This document shows, in pieces, positions 22,103 to 23,628 of a stretch of DNA of 23,628 nucleotides. The notes beneath the pieces were generated by a model that saw nothing but the letters and a program-made list of their open reading frames with translations, did no database searches and was not told the origin of the DNA. A program made the translations under genes and the position numbers. Every line of letters starts with the position of its first letter. The stretch's first letter is position 1. The DNA is from Alphaproteobacteria bacterium UBA3002 (lineage in GTDB: Bacteria > Pseudomonadota > Alphaproteobacteria > Rickettsiales > UBA3002), in assembly GCA_002346425.1 (NCBI GenBank), contig DDZS01000039.1, positions 1 through 23,628 on the forward strand. The letters run 5' to 3'.

Positions 22103-22108
22103 CCAGCC

Positions 22109-22462
22109 ATGCCTGTTGAAGGACAAGAGCTTGCCGAGACCTGTGCCAGGGCCGCTGAGGAGATCCTCGCGGAGGATATCCGCGTCCTTGATTTACAGGG
22201 GATATCCACCCTGACGGACTTCATGGTGATCTGTTCCGGCAGCTCCATGCCACATCTCAAGGCGGACCTGCGGGACGTAGAGGCCAAGGTGCACGAGTGG
22301 ACAGGGGTCAAGCCTCTTTATACGGAGGGCCGGGCCGACAGTCGCTGGGTGGTTCTCGATTACGTCGATGTAATGGTGCACATCATGCACCAGGAGATGC
22401 GTGATCTCTACGGACTGGAAGATCTCTGGGGCGATGCCAGGCTGGTGCAGGGGGGGAGCTGA
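22109..22462 (+). CDS. rsfS: Ribosomal silencing factor RsfS (Iojap/YbeB)
   Basis: RsfS binds ribosomal protein L14 on the large subunit and blocks subunit joining when nutrients are short. The 117-residue product has the family core: AEDIRVLDLQGISTLTDFMVICSGSS near the N-terminus, the EWTGVKPLYTEGRADSRWVVLDYVDVMVHIMHQEMRDLYGLEDLW block, and a short C-terminus. Length is normal. No Shine-Dalgarno is obvious before the ATG. Glu is mostly GAG and Gly, Arg and Leu codons are GC-ending more often than in the genes before the tRNA, suggesting a different genome. It is followed after 69 nt by cinA on the same strand. Confidence 0.95.
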   Translation: MPVEGQELAETCARAAEEILAEDIRVLDLQGISTLTDFMVICSGSSMPHLKADLRDVEAKVHEWTGVKPLYTEGRADSRWVVLDYVDVMVHIMHQEMRDLYGLEDLWGDARLVQGGS

Positions 22463-22531
22463 TGGCGGACCGGGGACCGTGTCTACGCTCTCCATGGGAT
22501 TTGAGATTTGAAATCTGGAAAGGGGGACGGG

Positions 22532-23628
22532 ATGGTTGCCTCCGTGCGCATTGAACTGCTGACCACCGGAACAGAACTGCTCCTCGGGACCACGCAAAAC
22601 ACTCATGGGGCGTGGATCGGGCAGAGACTTCTGGGGTTGGGCCTGCGGATTGCCCGGCAGGTAACGGTGCCTGATGGGCAGGCCGTTGGTGAAGCCATCC
22701 GGACTGGTCTTGAGGAGGGGGAGGTACTGATCGTTACCGGTGGGCTTGGCCCCACCAGCGATGATCTCACCCGGGAGGCACTTGCGGAGGTGCTCGGACT
22801 TGAGATGATAGAGGATAAGGCGGCCTTGCGCACCATTGAGGAGTTTTTTGCCAGTCGCCAGCGGGTGATGGTGGAAGCCAACCGCAAGCAAGCCCTCGTG
22901 CCGGCTGGAGCGGACATCCTGGTAAATCCCAATGGGACGGCCCCGGGACTGTATCTTCCTCCCCGGCTGAGCGGTGCATCTAACTGTGCGGTCTTTCTAT
23001 TGCCAGGTCCACCGCGTGAGCTCTATCCGATGTTCGAGACGGAGGTTGTGCCACGCCTGCAGGCTCTCGGCGGAATCGAAGAACCACCGGAGTGCCTGGA
23101 ACTGAAATTCTCCGGAATCGGGGAGAGTGATTTCCACCAGGGGGTAGACGAAGAACTGATGACAATCGAAGGACTGGAGCACGGCTACTGTGCGCGTCCG
23201 GGGGAAGTTGATCTCCGGCTCATGGGGACCCCGGAGGCCGTGATGGAAGGGCGCCGGGTGGCGGAACAGGCCTTTGGCCACGAACTGGTGAGCGATGACG
23301 GTGCCAGTCTCGAAGAAGTGGTGGTGCGGCTCCTGACCGGGCAGGAGAAGACCTTGGCTATTGCGGAGAGTTGTACGGGGGGGCTCATCGCAGCGCGAAT
23401 AACGGATGTTCCAGGATCCTCGGAAGTGTTCCGTTACGGATTCGTAACGTATGCCAATGAGGCCAAGCGGGACCTTGTCGGTGTTAACGGGGATGATCTG
23501 CTGAAATACGGTGCCGTCAGCGAGCCCGTGGCGTGTCAGATGGCGGAGGGCGCTCTCCGCGCTGGCAGGGCGGACCTGGCGGTAGCAGTGACAGGTATTG
23601 CCGGGGACGTAGAGCATCTTTTGCTTCA
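22532..23628 (+). CDS. cinA: CinA family protein (nicotinamide-nucleotide amidase), cut off at the window end
   Basis: CinA-type proteins join an N-terminal MoCF-like domain, linked to ADP-ribose pyrophosphatase activity, to a C-terminal PncC-type nicotinamide-nucleotide deamidase that recycles NMN to nicotinate mononucleotide. The frame is open to the edge, giving 365 codons. N-terminal motifs are IELLTTGTELLLGTTQNTH, VTGGLGPTSDDLTREAL, NPNGTAPGLYLP and LLPGPPRELYPM. The PncC part starts near residue 265 with AIAESCTGGLIAARITDVPGSS and YGFVTYANEAKRDLVGV. AGGGGGA lies just before the ATG. The last codons read TGIAGDVEHLLL, whereas the family has TGIAGPGGG at this place, so the terminal 20-odd bases are suspect. 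Codon use matches rsfS. Confidence 0.92.
   Translation, partial: MVASVRIELLTTGTELLLGTTQNTHGAWIGQRLLGLGLRIARQVTVPDGQAVGEAIRTGLEEGEVLIVTGGLGPTSDDLTREALAEVLGLEMIEDKAALRTIEEFFASRQRVMVEANRKQALVPAGADILVNPNGTAPGLYLPPRLSGASNCAVFLLPGPPRELYPMFETEVVPRLQALGGIEEPPECLELKFSGIGESDFHQGVDEELMTIEGLEHGYCARPGEVDLRLMGTPEAVMEGRRVAEQAFGHELVSDDGASLEEVVVRLLTGQEKTLAIAESCTGGLIAARITDVPGSSEVFRYGFVTYANEAKRDLVGVNGDDLLKYGAVSEPVACQMAEGALRAGRADLAVAVTGIAGDVEHLLL

Noticed and set aside
22193..22891. Long open frame on the minus strand (232 codons) over rsfS and cinA
   Set aside because: It lies antisense to two genes with clear family motifs, and its composition (Pro, His, Arg-rich) is that of a shadow frame. The same holds for the minus frame at 22997-23617.
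1..23628. Defence, toxin-antitoxin, prophage or transposon modules
   Set aside because: I found no transposase, recombinase, restriction, phage structural or paired toxin-antitoxin genes. MazG here is the housekeeping two-domain enzyme, not part of a toxin-antitoxin pair.

Overview
Most of the window (about 1-21,850) looks like a chromosome segment of an alphaproteobacterium of moderate GC. The signs are a PhaR-type PHA regulator beside an alphaproteobacterial-style PHA synthase, a single bifunctional RSH enzyme, the dnaX-ybaB-recR run, tig-clpP with clpX nearby, an FdxA-type ferredoxin, and a sequence fitting the alphaproteobacterial CtrA consensus. No rRNA gene is present, so I do not name an order or genus.

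Layout. 1-1,469: polyhydroxyalkanoate locus with a partial PHA synthase gene and a small PhaE/phasin-like gene leftward, and phaR diverging rightward. 1,509-2,638: pdxJ-acpS. 2,642-4,789: rsh leftward. 4,903-5,682: an unrecognised gene just downstream of a CtrA-type box. 5,698-9,003, leftward: an unrecognised gene, then dnaX, ybaB and recR, a likely operon for replication and repair. 9,150-11,248: tig-clpP, closed by two strong hairpin terminators. 11,365-16,039: an accessory block between clpP and clpX with a leftward RTX calcium-binding protein made almost wholly of nonapeptide repeats, then an unrecognised membrane protein and a sensor-kinase-like protein that has lost its phospho-acceptor histidine. 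16,132-17,676: clpX, a 52-residue membrane protein too short for most gene callers, and tRNA-Phe(GAA). 17,705-21,790: a ZIP metal transporter and fdxA (leftward), mazG, a TadD-like TPR lipoprotein (leftward) and a Bcr/CflA-type MFS exporter.

The last 1.7 kb, after tRNA-Ala(GGC) at 21,849-21,921, changes character. Codon use shifts to GAG, GGG and CGG, the tRNA lacks the encoded CCA that the other tRNA has, and the genes are rsfS and cinA. I suspect a join between two genomes inside or just after the tRNA, more likely from assembly than from integration. The final bases also leave the expected cinA reading.

Points that most deserve a second look: the PHA synthase frame has no usable start codon unless it overlaps the upstream gene out of frame by at least 143 nt; the pseudokinase/membrane-protein/RTX block between clpP and clpX; the CtrA-type site; and the tRNA-Ala junction.
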